From: an uncultured Pirellulaceae bacterium
Lineage (GTDB): Bacteria > Planctomycetota > Planctomycetia > Pirellulales > Pirellulaceae
Direction: 5' to 3'
DNA: 41,630 nt
Assembly (NCBI GenBank): GCA_905480235.1
Contig: CAJQPP010000073.1
Span: forward strand, 1 to 41,630
This document shows, one piece after another, positions 8,201 to 15,934 of the stretch. The first letter of the stretch is position 1. Every line of letters starts with the position of its first letter. Position numbers and translations under genes: made by a program. Under the pieces are notes generated by a model, which worked only from the letters and a program-made list of their open reading frames with translations, was not told the DNA's origin and did no database searches.

Positions 8201-9010
8201 CTACCCGCCATCCAAGCGGGCGAGTATATTCCCGGCACAGTAGACGGACCCCATCACCCGTTCCAACCCGGTTTTATGTGGGATGCGGGAGTGGCACCTT
8301 TGATTCCTTACGCCATCCGGGGCGTCATTTGGTATCAAGGTGAGTCCAATGCGGAAACACTTGAGCGAGTTCGGCAGCATCGCAGATTGTTTCCCATGTT
8401 GATTTGCCACTGGCGAGCCGCCTGGCACCAAGGCGATTTTCCATTTTTGTATGTGCAATTACCGGCCATGAATCGACCCCAGTGGCCCGCCTTTCGCGAA
8501 ACTCAGCGGCGCGTCCTCGGGCAGCTTGAAAATGTCGGGATGGCGATCAGCATCGACCTTGGCGATGCCACCAACGTCCACCCGCCGGGCAAAGAACCGG
8601 TCGGTCAACGACTCGCGCGATGGGCGCTCGGTAACACGTACGGCATCAGCGAAACGATCGTGTCGGGCCCGCTGCTCGAAAAAGTGGTTCCAGATGGCCA
8701 GCAATTGGTTTTGACCTTTCAGCATTCCGGCGAGGGGTTGAGTTCCTCAGATGGAAAAGCTTGCCGTCACTTTGAAGTGTGCGGTGAAGATGGCATCTTT
8801 CGGTCGGCCACCGCGCGTGTGATAGGTCGCGACCGCATCACCGTTTCTTGCGGTGAATTGACCACCCCGCGTTATGTGCGGTACGCCTGGAGACCCTACC
8901 CGGAACCCGGGGTCAATTTGGTTAACAGCGAGGGTTTGCCTGCTTCGCCATTCTCCACGGAACCGGCGGATGAAATTTTCAGCATTGAAACTCGTGCCGA
9001 ACAACCATGA
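5252..9010 (+). CDS. Exported sialidase / sialate O-acetylesterase fusion
   Basis: This 1252-residue protein starts with a signal peptide (MQRFWFLAVIGLCVALALNG). Residues about 90-245 form a beta-rich, probably carbohydrate-binding domain, followed by an N-terminal sialidase-associated domain (about 250-375). The sialidase propeller (about 380-725) has the YRIPG arginine motif near 395 and five Asp-boxes (SRDGGQTW, SDDDGVTW, SKDHGKTW, TNDMGQTW, SPDGGLTW). From about 750 a second enzyme begins: a SASA-type sialate O-acetylesterase with the nucleophile motif GQSNMEW (about 839), HLAVGGTPAEAW, WYQGESN (about 1028) and a D-x5-HP ending (GDATNVHPPG, about 1103). Together they could remove O-acetyl groups and cleave sialic acids from glycoproteins. 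The start has AGGAAA upstream. No sialic acid uptake or catabolic genes are in the window. Confidence 0.92.
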   Translation: MQRFWFLAVIGLCVALALNGRPVENGAGTLGPLLGEKDRGGDRRTGVAWRGHELDSIATTECLTQVSKVVTFPQNRDPTVSPASDAATDVPSPQETFSFEQSPAGEFTKLATPIGLWTTSAGVTAVDDKHAKTGMRCLQLKGGQKTSVTLQLAEHVDTSGELVFWAERWTSRAPFAFRIEKNDGQQWKEIFNGDRSVLVGREFRSQVKVPLGDSNIRALRFTVTSPANTGVLIDDIRFTSPVPQQILSVDVVPMTLPALVGAEFSPLLRLKIETQGSLSPISLTEVSGSLLGAAGMFSLQIDRDDPHQQQALTLPSPPNRTEDWQIEPWQLRDGDNVITIGCQLKENANIDSRVGMKLDHLRFSDGQTVKLEGPPTVQRMGVALRNAGADGVHTYRIPGLVTTEEGTLIAVYDIRRRSGGDLPGDIDVGMSRSRDGGQTWEPMQVIMDMGDDPAWQYDGVGDPAVMVDRNTGTVWVAATWSHGNRSWRGSGPGLDPQQTGQLMLVRSDDDGVTWSQPINITEQVKRPEWSFILQGPGKGITMRDGTLVFAAQYQDPPDKQRLPHSTIIFSKDHGKTWQVGTAAFDDTTEAQVVEIEPGVLMLNCRYNRKSTRVVMTTNDMGQTWQKHTTSERALIEPRSCMASLIDVDQETGKDGGGWLLFSNPDSTRGRNHLTIKASPDGGLTWPKAHRLLLDEGNSAGYSCLSMIDERTVGILYEGSRAHMTFQRIPLGDLIANAAPPLEDELAPQQALALPQVFGNHMVLQANSELPIWGNARAGDWVTITLGDVVRKAHADEAGEWSVRLPSRPADAAPLTLTIQSGGKEIQFENVLIGEVWVCAGQSNMEWPLRKSENANAVLSSANHPSIRLLHLAGGAGGNASRYDDQQIKRLRPEAFCEGKWAVATAESAQDFSAVAWYFGRHLQQRLDVPVGLIHLAVGGTPAEAWISKAAIQADADLVGMVAGNWLDNPRLGDFCRTRGLQNLLPAIQAGEYIPGTVDGPHHPFQPGFMWDAGVAPLIPYAIRGVIWYQGESNAETLERVRQHRRLFPMLICHWRAAWHQGDFPFLYVQLPAMNRPQWPAFRETQRRVLGQLENVGMAISIDLGDATNVHPPGKEPVGQRLARWALGNTYGISETIVSGPLLEKVVPDGQQLVLTFQHSGEGLSSSDGKACRHFEVCGEDGIFRSATARVIGRDRITVSCGELTTPRYVRYAWRPYPEPGVNLVNSEGLPASPFSTEPADEIFSIETRAEQP

Positions 9011-9063
9011 GAGCCCTGTCATCAAGGGCCTGCGGGAGATCGCAGCCGTGTTTGGTGAAGCTT

Positions 9064-9114
9064 GCGGCGAGCCGTCATGGAGAGCTATTTGCGGCGATTC
9101 GCAGGGCTCGCCGC
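9064..9114. repeat. Perfect 10-bp inverted repeat upstream of the str genes
   Basis: GCGGCGAGCC (9064-9073) is complementary to GGCTCGCCGC (9105-9114) across a 31-base loop. There is no T-run, so a simple terminator is unlikely; it may end the sialidase transcript in a factor-dependent way or be a protein or RNA structure site. Its role is unknown. Confidence 0.5.
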
Positions 9115-9313
9115 GTCCCCTGGGCTTGGAAACGTGCAGGTTTTCAGGGGCGGCCTCCGCGGGTTGGTGCTGCTGAGAGCACAGGAGCCGTCGCGAAGTG
9201 GCTGTTTTAGGGGCGGGAACCCAAGAAAACGTGGATTTTTGGGGTGCGATGGTCCGATGAATCGAGATCTTACCTGCTGTCAGGAAAGCCCGGGAAATGT
9301 CGGGATTTTCCGG

Positions 9314-9341
9314 TTGACATCAAGGGTAAAAAGGATAACCT
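9314..9341 (+). promoter_or_regulatory. Candidate sigma-70 promoter of rpsL-rpsG
   Basis: A perfect -35 TTGACA (9314-9319) is followed after 16 bases by TAACCT (9336-9341), which keeps three of the six -10 consensus bases. It would give a leader of about 70 bases before the rpsL ATG. Confidence 0.5.
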
Positions 9342-9418
9342 TACTCGTTTCGAATCACGGCAAATTCCGGCTTGGCGTACGCGCCGGACCGCCAAAGACT
9401 GGCCAGAACTGGATCAAA

Positions 9419-9787
9419 ATGCCAACCATCAATCAACTCGTTCGCAAGAACCGAAAGCAAAAGCGCAAGTTTGCGAAATCTCCGGTCTTGGAGAAGTGCC
9501 CTCAGAAGCAGGGTGTTTGCTTGCAAGTGCGTACCATGACACCAAAGAAGCCGAACTCGGCTCTGCGGAAGATTACACGTGTACGTTTGAGTAATGGCAA
9601 GGAAGTGACCGTTTATATTCCTGGTGAAGGACACAATCTGCAGGAGCACTCGATTGTATTGGTTCGCGGCGGACGTGTCCGCGACCTGCCGGGTGTACGT
9701 TATCAAGTCGTTCGCGGCGCGCAAGACACACTGGGTGTGGAAGGCCGCAAGCAAAGTCGTAGTCGCTATGGACAAAAGAAAAGCTAG
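9419..9787 (+). CDS. rpsL: 30S ribosomal protein S12
   Basis: This 122-residue protein is S12 of the small ribosomal subunit decoding centre. It begins [17 protein letters not shown] and contains the invariant [11 protein letters not shown] loop near residues 40-50 and [16 protein letters not shown] near 85-100, the segments where streptomycin-resistance changes occur in other bacteria. The ATG at 9419 is chosen because it matches the family start; the frame remains open for 119 codons upstream, and automatic callers may add a false extension. It lies 21 bases upstream of rpsG, as in a standard str operon. Confidence 0.97.
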   Translation: MPTINQLVRKNRKQKRKFAKSPVLEKCPQKQGVCLQVRTMTPKKPNSALRKITRVRLSNGKEVTVYIPGEGHNLQEHSIVLVRGGRVRDLPGVRYQVVRGAQDTLGVEGRKQSRSRYGQKKS

Positions 9788-9808
9788 AAAGAAAAGAAAC
9801 AAAATCCG

Positions 9809-10279
9809 ATGGGAAGAATTACTGCTAGCCGAACTCAGTTGAAGGGCGATCCTGTTTACGATTCGCTCCTCGCCAGCAAGTTCATTAACTGCATGATGTG
9901 GGACGGTAAAAAGTCAGTCGCTCAGAAAATCTTTTATGATTGCCTCGGCGAAATTAAAAAACGTGTTCCCGAAAGGGAATCGATCGACGTCTTTACGGAC
10001 GCTATCGAAAACGTCAAACCGCAAATCGAAGTTCGCTCCAAGCGAGTCGGTGGTGCCTCTTACCAAGTGCCGATGCAAGTCAATCGGGCACGCCAACAAT
10101 CATTGGCGTTCCGCTGGATCTTGAATGCGGTTCGTGACAAGAAGGGTCGCCCGACTCACCTGAAACTGGCCGACGAATTAGTGGCCGCTTTCAACAAAGA
10201 GGGTGCCGCCATGACCAAGCGTGAAAACACGCACCGTATGGCCGAAGCGAATAAAGCATTCGCTCACTTCGCCTGGTAA
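9809..10279 (+). CDS. rpsG: 30S ribosomal protein S7
   Basis: This 156-residue protein is S7, which nucleates assembly of the 30S head and contacts tRNA in the E site. It shows the family signature [20 protein letters not shown] at the N-terminus, [17 protein letters not shown] in the middle, and the ending [22 protein letters not shown]. Length and ending match the bacterial family. It is the second gene of a two-gene unit with rpsL; a strong terminator follows 12 bases after its stop, so fusA is probably transcribed separately. Confidence 0.97.
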   Translation: MGRITASRTQLKGDPVYDSLLASKFINCMMWDGKKSVAQKIFYDCLGEIKKRVPERESIDVFTDAIENVKPQIEVRSKRVGGASYQVPMQVNRARQQSLAFRWILNAVRDKKGRPTHLKLADELVAAFNKEGAAMTKRENTHRMAEANKAFAHFAW

Positions 10280-10291
10280 ACCAAAATCTCC

Positions 10292-10326
10292 AAGGCCGCA
10301 GCGGATCCATTCGTCGCGGCCTTTTG
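10292..10326 (+). terminator. Rho-independent terminator after rpsG
   Basis: A perfect 8-bp stem, AAGGCCGC (10292-10299) with GCGGCCTT (10316-10323), is followed by TTTT. It separates rpsL-rpsG from fusA, which are co-transcribed in the textbook str operon. Confidence 0.85.
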
Positions 10327-10428
10327 TATGCGCGAAAAGACGGCGTTGCGACCCATTGCCCAGGCATGCTTGCTTTTACGAAGTGCGTCCGACGCCGAAA
10401 TTAGCTGTCAAACTGACGGAATGAACCT

Positions 10429-12510
10429 ATGGCTCGGAAACTGGAAAATATTCGCAACATCGGCATCATCGCTCATATCGATGCTGGTAAGACCACGGTA
10501 ACCGAGCGCATGCTATTTGTCTCTGGAAACAAGCATCGCGTGGGTATGGTCGATAAGGGTACGACGGAAACCGATACCGACGAAGAGGAACAGAATCGCG
10601 GTATCACGATTTATTCGGCCTGTGTGACCTTTAAGTGGAAAGATGTCGATCTCAACTTGATCGACACACCTGGCCACGTCGATTTCACGGCTGAGGTCGA
10701 GCGCTCCCTTCGCGTACTGGACGGCGCAGTCACGGTGTTTAGCGCCCGGGAAGGTGTTGAAGCACAGAGCGAAACGGTGTGGCGGCAAGCGGATCGGTAT
10801 CAGGTACCACGGATCGCGTTTATCAATAAATTAGATCGCGAAGGTGCCGGGTTCGAGCGAGTCGTCGAGGAAGTTCGCCAAAGGCTGGGTGGTAATCCTC
10901 TGCCCATTCAAATGCCGATCGGCCTGGGACCCAAGCACGTGGATGATCCGTTCCGCGGTTTGATCGATCTCATCAAGATGAAAGTACAGACCTTCGACAG
11001 CGATGGAAAAGCACTGAAAGAGGGGCCCATTCCGGAAGACTTGCGAGACGAGGCAGAATTTGCACGGCAAGCGATGCTGGAGGAATTGTACAACTACAGC
11101 GATGAGATGACAGAGTTGGCACTGAGCGAAGAGGCGATCCCTAACGAGTTGATTCGCAAAGTCATTCGCAAGGCAACCTTGGCACAAATGATCCAACCGG
11201 TCGTTTGCGGATCGGCCCTTCATGGCATTGGGGTGCAGGGCGTGCTGGATAGCGTGAAGTACTATTTGCCAAGTCCTTTGGATCGCCCGCCTGTCGAAGG
11301 AACGAATCCGAAAAAGGAAGGTCTGACCGAGGTCCGCAAGCCGGACTCCAAAGAACCCTTTTGTGGGCTGGTCTTCAAAATACAACCAGAGCGGACCGGT
11401 GACTTTTATTGGATTCGTGTTTATTCAGGCGAGCTGACGGAAAATACCCGGGTACTCTGTCCCGGCAAAGACAAAAAAGAGAATGTAGCGCAGCTGTGGC
11501 AAATTCACGCTCAAAAGAAAGAGCGTGACGGAAAAGTGGCTTCTGTTTCGGCCGGTGACATTGTGGGCGTGATCGGTCCTCGGTTTGCAGTCACGGGCGA
11601 TACGCTTTGTGATTCCAAGGCGCCCATTCTCCTCGAAGAGATCGAATTTCCGGAAACGGTCATCGAAATGGCCATTGAGCCAGAATCTACCGCCGAGCGA
11701 AAGAAATTGGGCGATACGTTAGAGATGTTAAAACGGCAAGATCCTACGTTCCAGGCAATCGAGAATGAGGACACGGGACAGACGCTGATTTCCGGCATGG
11801 GTGAGTTGCACCTGGAGGTCATTAAAAACCGATTGCTGCGTGATTTCAATTTAAATGTGAAGGTCCACAAACCGCGCGTCTCGTACCGTGAGACGGTGGC
11901 ACAAAAAGTAGAAGTCACCGGTGAGTGCCATCGAATGGTGACGGGACAGCAGTTATTTGCCAAGTTGACGTTGATCCTTGAACCCGACGATAAGATCGAA
12001 GGTGTGCGAATCTTGCGAGGCGGGATCGCCGGTCAATTACCTCCCGATATGATGGAAGCGGTGATGGAGGAGCTTGAGTCACGCGGGCAAGGGGGCGGCG
12101 TGATTGGCAGTTTCCCGTTAACAGGATTGAAAATCACCCTCTCGGGTTGCGAAGTTAATCCTGAGCAATCCAATGCCATGGCATTCAGTATTGCCGCAGG
12201 AGAAGCCTTCGAGGCCGCCTTGAAGCGGGCAATCCCAGTGCTCTTGGAACCTGTCATGAAACTGAATATTACAACGCCCGATGATTACTACGGCGACTTT
12301 GTCAGCGATCTCGCGCAACGCCGAGCTCGAGTTGTTAACACAGACAGTCACGCGGGTATGACGTTCATTGAGGCCAATGCGCCGCTGGCGGAGTTGTTTG
12401 GCTACGCAGGAGCGATGCGATCTCTCAGTCAGGGTCGCGCGGGCTCCAGTATGGAACCTTTGCAATACGAACCGGCTCCGGATTCCGTCAAAGATAGTTT
12501 TGCTTTTTAA
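10429..12510 (+). CDS. fusA: Elongation factor G, divergent type
   Basis: This 693-residue translational GTPase has full EF-G length. G1 AHIDAGKTT (15-23), RGITI (about 58-62), DTPGH (about 79-83) and NKLD (about 132-135) are intact, and the C-terminal domain V ends normally (MRSLSQGRAGSSMEPLQYE). It is unusual elsewhere. The switch I region reads KGTTETDTDEEEQNRGITI. In domain IV the usual SGGRGQY/F-type motif is replaced by HRMVTGQQLFAKL, and the tip loop carrying the His of E. coli H583 is replaced by GCEVNPEQSNA. It may therefore be a specialised paralogue, with another EF-G elsewhere doing translocation (inference). It follows rpsG after a terminator, with no tuf gene behind it. Confidence 0.9.
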   Translation: MARKLENIRNIGIIAHIDAGKTTVTERMLFVSGNKHRVGMVDKGTTETDTDEEEQNRGITIYSACVTFKWKDVDLNLIDTPGHVDFTAEVERSLRVLDGAVTVFSAREGVEAQSETVWRQADRYQVPRIAFINKLDREGAGFERVVEEVRQRLGGNPLPIQMPIGLGPKHVDDPFRGLIDLIKMKVQTFDSDGKALKEGPIPEDLRDEAEFARQAMLEELYNYSDEMTELALSEEAIPNELIRKVIRKATLAQMIQPVVCGSALHGIGVQGVLDSVKYYLPSPLDRPPVEGTNPKKEGLTEVRKPDSKEPFCGLVFKIQPERTGDFYWIRVYSGELTENTRVLCPGKDKKENVAQLWQIHAQKKERDGKVASVSAGDIVGVIGPRFAVTGDTLCDSKAPILLEEIEFPETVIEMAIEPESTAERKKLGDTLEMLKRQDPTFQAIENEDTGQTLISGMGELHLEVIKNRLLRDFNLNVKVHKPRVSYRETVAQKVEVTGECHRMVTGQQLFAKLTLILEPDDKIEGVRILRGGIAGQLPPDMMEAVMEELESRGQGGGVIGSFPLTGLKITLSGCEVNPEQSNAMAFSIAAGEAFEAALKRAIPVLLEPVMKLNITTPDDYYGDFVSDLAQRRARVVNTDSHAGMTFIEANAPLAELFGYAGAMRSLSQGRAGSSMEPLQYEPAPDSVKDSFAF

Positions 12511-12617
12511 TGGCATGGTATCCCCGATGCAGCGGTTCGCCGATCGGGTCTCCGATCTTTAGCCTTGGGTGGCTAACTTAGTTCAGTAACTGCCAACTCA
12601 TCGAACGCACAATCGTC

Positions 12618-13247
12618 ATGGAACGACCGCGGCGTGAAGAAAACTTGAACGTGTTGACTCACGGGGTTGGTACGCTTTTGAGTGTGGTTGCCACCGCTCT
12701 GATGTTAGCGCGAGTCGATCGTCTTAACAACGGATTACTTTGGTTTGTCTGTGTGTTATACGGCATCACGTTGATCGGGGTCTATTTCAACTCAACCATG
12801 TCTCATGTGGCCACGACGCCCCCGTGGCGACGACGCTTTCGGCAACTGGACCAAGCTTTTATTTACTTGTTGATTGTTGCTACTTTCACGCCGTTTGCCA
12901 CGGTTTACTTAAAGACCACTTTTTGGCTCGTGCTTACCAGTGCCATGTGGCTGGTTGCCATTGGCGGTTTCGTCTCCAAGCTGTGGGCCGCTCATCGAGT
13001 CGATTCCGTGTCGGTCCTTGGATACGTGGGGCTAGGCTGGATGCCTTTGCTGGGAGGGACCTCGCTTTTTTACGGGGTGCCGCTGGGGGCGGTGGGAGGC
13101 ATCATTCTCGGTGGAGTCTTGTATACCTTGGGGACTCTTTTTTTAATGAACGACAAAAAGGTTTGGTACTTTCATGGCATCTGGCACCTGTTTGTGATTG
13201 CGGGTTCGGCGGTCCATTGGTGGACGACGATGCAATACGTGGTTTAA
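12618..13247 (+). CDS. Hemolysin III / PAQR family membrane protein
   Basis: This 209-residue protein has about seven membrane helices and the family motifs: LTHGVGT (His15), FNSTMSHV (His63), RRRFRQLDQAFIYLLIVATFTP with Asp78, and the C-terminal HGIWHLFVIAGSAVHW with His186, His190 and His200. In eukaryotic relatives these His and Asp residues hold a catalytic zinc in adiponectin-receptor-type ceramidases; bacterial members (YqfA/HlyIII) sit in the inner membrane, and their role is mostly unknown. The name hemolysin should not be taken as proof of toxicity. It stands 107 bases after fusA and is convergent with the helicase. Confidence 0.88.
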   Translation: MERPRREENLNVLTHGVGTLLSVVATALMLARVDRLNNGLLWFVCVLYGITLIGVYFNSTMSHVATTPPWRRRFRQLDQAFIYLLIVATFTPFATVYLKTTFWLVLTSAMWLVAIGGFVSKLWAAHRVDSVSVLGYVGLGWMPLLGGTSLFYGVPLGAVGGIILGGVLYTLGTLFLMNDKKVWYFHGIWHLFVIAGSAVHWWTTMQYVV

Positions 13248-13297
13248 GTCGCGTGTGGGTAGCTGCCCAGCGAGATCGGTCCGCGAGTGCGGTGAAC

Positions 13298-15190
13298 TTA
13301 CTCAATGTCCGCGATTTCCCATACGCTGCGATAGGCGTCGATGGATTGGACGTAATCGATCAGGTCGCTAAAGAAAGGATGCCCTCCAACGGTTGCACTG
13401 TCCCCGACCACGATCAGTTTTCGCCGCGCACGCGTCAGCGCGACGTTCATGCGTCGGGTCTCAGCCAAAAATCCAACCTCGCCCTTGGGGTTACTGCGGA
13501 CCAAAGAGATTAAGACGGCTTCTTTTTCGCGTCCTTGAAAGCCATCGACGGTATCGATCTCGAGATCTTGCAATGTGTTTTGACGCCGCAGGAAGCGGGC
13601 TTGCGCCGCGTAGGGCGCGATGACCGCAATTTGTTTTGGTGAAAGGCCTGCGGCCACCAGTTCCTGCGTGTATTTCAAGATAAGCTCAGCTTCTCGAACA
13701 TTCATGCGGCTGAGCCCCTCGGGTTCAATTTCTTCTTCCCATCCTGCACCGGCAGTATCGATAAACAACACGGGATTGCTCGTTAATTCGCTGGCGACGA
13801 CATCGGGTAAATCGCAGAGGAGATGGGAAATTACGCTGGCGTCGCCGACTAATTTCTCGTCGTAGAATTGTTGAGCCGAGAAATTCATGATGTGGTCGTG
13901 CATGCGGTATTGAACTTCCAGCATCCGTGTGACCTCGGAGCCGTAAAGATTGATGACGCGCTCCATGAGGCTTGTTTTCAGACCGGCCTCGGATGCTTCC
14001 CGGGAAAGAATGGTCGGAGGTAACTGACAATGATCACCTGCCAAAATAACGCGGTCGCAACGCAGCAAAGGTATCCAGCATCCCGGCTCAACGCTTTGGC
14101 AGGCTTCATCAATCACAACCAAGTCAAAACGGCGATCACCGATTAATGAGGGATTGAGTGTCGTGGTAGCGCAGATGACATCGGCCCGGTCGATAAAGTA
14201 ATCCATCGCGCGTTTTTCCATCAATTTAGCGTGCCCCAGCAATTGTCGCGCTTCTCGGCGAAGCTCCGCCTTTTCGCCCCGCGCGGGCTGAGCTCGCGTG
14301 TAGCGGTCCGCGCGACGGAACAAATCGTCGGCTTCTCGACGCATCGATTTGATCACGCCCATCTCTTCGCTTTGTTCGACCAAGCCGTCGAGGGTGTGAT
14401 CCTGTAGGGCTTGGCTGACACGGGCAGGATGACCCAGTCGCACCACATTTTGCTGGAGAGCAATCAAACGTTCTAACAGATTGTCGACCGCCGTATTGGT
14501 AGGAGCGCAGGCCAAGATTTTGCCGCCCCGCTCAACAGCCTGCGCAATTAATTCCGCCACCGTGGTTGTTTTTCCCGTTCCTGGCGGTCCGTGGATAATG
14601 CCGACATCGTAGGCCGATAACGCAAAGCGTACGGCGGCCTGTTGGGATGCGTTCAGCTCACTGCGAAAAGTGATTTCTGCCGCTTCACCAAATTCGGGCG
14701 GTCTCTCGCCCATTAAGGTCTTGCGGATCTCTGCCAAGCGACCGCGAGATTGCATGGCGGTATGAATGGCCGACATCATGCGCTGTCGCGTGACTTCATC
14801 GGCCGCCAAATCAACTCGAAAAATTTCCCAGTCCGGCCAGTGATCCAAAGCAACCTGTAACGAATCCGGTTTTCTGCGACTGACGACACCCGATAATGAT
14901 GCGCCGTCATCATCACCAAAATTGGAAACCACGACGGGGGAGCCTGCCGACAAGCGGTGCCAAGGCATGGGCGCTGTCCGATTTCGCTTTCCCAAGGTAA
15001 TCAAGTGACGCCCTCCCAGCCCTCGACCATGATCCAAAATCGTCAGGTCGAGAATGGATTCGCCACTGCGTTCCGCTTTGGCGGATCCGAACAGCTTTCG
15101 ACGCTCAGCCATCCGTTGCACTTCGGCTTCGGATTCCAGCGCAAGCCATTCCGCCATGTTGACGAAATGTTCATCGGAGTTGAAAGGCAT
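13298..15190 (-). CDS. Superfamily 1 helicase, IGHMBP2/Upf1-like
   Basis: This 630-residue protein has an N-terminal beta-rich region (to about 130), then a helicase core: Walker A GPPGTGKTT (about 201-209), motif Ia CAPTNTAVDNLLERL, the DEACQS Walker B (VVIDEACQSVEP, motif II), GDHCQLPPTI (motif III), QYRMHDHI (motif IV), IDTVDGFQGREKEAVLISLVRSN (motif V) and VALTRARRKLIVVGD (motif VI). This order identifies the SF1B Upf1/IGHMBP2 group, which unwinds DNA or RNA. Bacterial members are poorly characterised. The ATG at 15190 is preferred; a TTG at 15220 would add ten residues without improving the match. It is convergent with the hemolysin III gene. Confidence 0.9.
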   Translation of the reverse strand: MPFNSDEHFVNMAEWLALESEAEVQRMAERRKLFGSAKAERSGESILDLTILDHGRGLGGRHLITLGKRNRTAPMPWHRLSAGSPVVVSNFGDDDGASLSGVVSRRKPDSLQVALDHWPDWEIFRVDLAADEVTRQRMMSAIHTAMQSRGRLAEIRKTLMGERPPEFGEAAEITFRSELNASQQAAVRFALSAYDVGIIHGPPGTGKTTTVAELIAQAVERGGKILACAPTNTAVDNLLERLIALQQNVVRLGHPARVSQALQDHTLDGLVEQSEEMGVIKSMRREADDLFRRADRYTRAQPARGEKAELRREARQLLGHAKLMEKRAMDYFIDRADVICATTTLNPSLIGDRRFDLVVIDEACQSVEPGCWIPLLRCDRVILAGDHCQLPPTILSREASEAGLKTSLMERVINLYGSEVTRMLEVQYRMHDHIMNFSAQQFYDEKLVGDASVISHLLCDLPDVVASELTSNPVLFIDTAGAGWEEEIEPEGLSRMNVREAELILKYTQELVAAGLSPKQIAVIAPYAAQARFLRRQNTLQDLEIDTVDGFQGREKEAVLISLVRSNPKGEVGFLAETRRMNVALTRARRKLIVVGDSATVGGHPFFSDLIDYVQSIDAYRSVWEIADIE

Positions 15191-15553
15191 GGGGGCGTTT
15201 CGAGACACGCATTCGTCCAATCTAGAGTCAGAGGTTGTGAGATCAATTTGGCCGAAAGCAGTTTAGTGTAGTACGCCTTACCCTGCCAGAATCAGGCAAC
15301 CCTTAACAGCCGAGGATGACCTTGCGGTCTTTCATTTTCCGCGGTCGGTAAAGCTGAGGATGCCAAAAACGAGTGAGCGACTATTGGGCTGCGACTGTTA
15401 TAAAATTACCGGGGTGTGCCGCTTGCTTTCACAGTTTAGCGGATCTCTTTCTCTTAGAACACGTATGACCTCGTCATCAAACCAACAAAGCGATCAGTCC
15501 CCACGTTCCCATCCTTGGCGATTTCATAGCGCGTCCATTATTTCGAGCCTGAC

Positions 15554-15585
15554 GAAGGAAACCAAAAAAGAAGGAAACCAAAAAA
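15554..15585 (+). repeat. Two exact tandem copies of a 16-bp A-rich unit
   Basis: GAAGGAAACCAAAAAA occurs at 15554-15569 and again at 15570-15585. Each copy holds an AAGGAA element; the second sits 10 bases before an ATG (15586) that opens an 11-codon ORF. This may be slippage-type duplication with no function. Confidence 0.8.
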
Positions 15586-15823
15586 ATGAGTGCTCGCGGA
15601 TTTAAGTTGTTGAATGCTTAACGAGATTTGCAAAATCGTTCTTGCGACCTTGCATTGAAAGCGACGGTGTCATGAAGCTTCCAGCCGCGAAGTTTTAGTC
15701 GTGAACCGCGTGCGATTCCAACGAAGTTGGAACGGCTAGGGTCTGTGATCGAGATTTGTAATTAGAAAACAAGACATGACGCTGCAGTTTGGACCCGTGT
15801 GGTAGCGTGTTCGATTTTCAAAG

Positions 15824-15843
15824 TGATCTTCCGTAGTAGATCA
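15824..15843 (-). terminator. Hairpin downstream of the hydrolase gene, possible weak terminator
   Basis: TGATCT (15824-15829) pairs with AGATCA (15838-15843) over an 8-base loop. It lies 91 bases beyond the minus-strand hydrolase stop. Read on the minus strand it is followed by CTTTGAAAA, which is a poor T-run. Confidence 0.3.
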
Positions 15844-15934
15844 GATTTTCTGGAAAGCTACAGATGATGGCCAACCGTCTTCACCGCGATATGATCATTC
15901 GTGACGTGTGGCATGGCGATGGACCGGGGTGGGG

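Larger units (their letters stand above)
9011..9418. other. Intergenic region and leader before rpsL
   Basis: This 408-base gap holds a short hairpin (GCCCT 9013-9017 with AGGGC 9025-9029), a perfect 10-bp inverted repeat at 9064-9073/9105-9114, and a promoter at 9314-9341. The rpsL frame stays open through most of it, but the upstream codons do not resemble protein; S12 begins at 9419. Confidence 0.6.
15191..15934. other. Large intergenic region with short repeats and hairpins
   Basis: No convincing gene is visible in these 744 bases. A 46-codon Ser-rich plus-strand ORF from ATG 15465 and an 11-codon ORF at 15586 are open, but neither looks like a known protein. The region holds a tandem 16-bp repeat (15554-15585), a hairpin TTCCAAC-GAA-GTTGGAA (15716-15732) and a hairpin TGATCT/AGATCA (15824-15843) 90 bases downstream of the hydrolase stop. 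Confidence 0.55.

Noticed and set aside
9062..9418. In-frame extension of rpsL by 119 codons
   Set aside because: The upstream codons do not resemble any S12 sequence and cover the promoter and inverted repeat; the family start is at 9419.
10831..11385. 184-residue minus-strand ORF inside fusA
   Set aside because: It is antisense to conserved EF-G sequence and has no family character.
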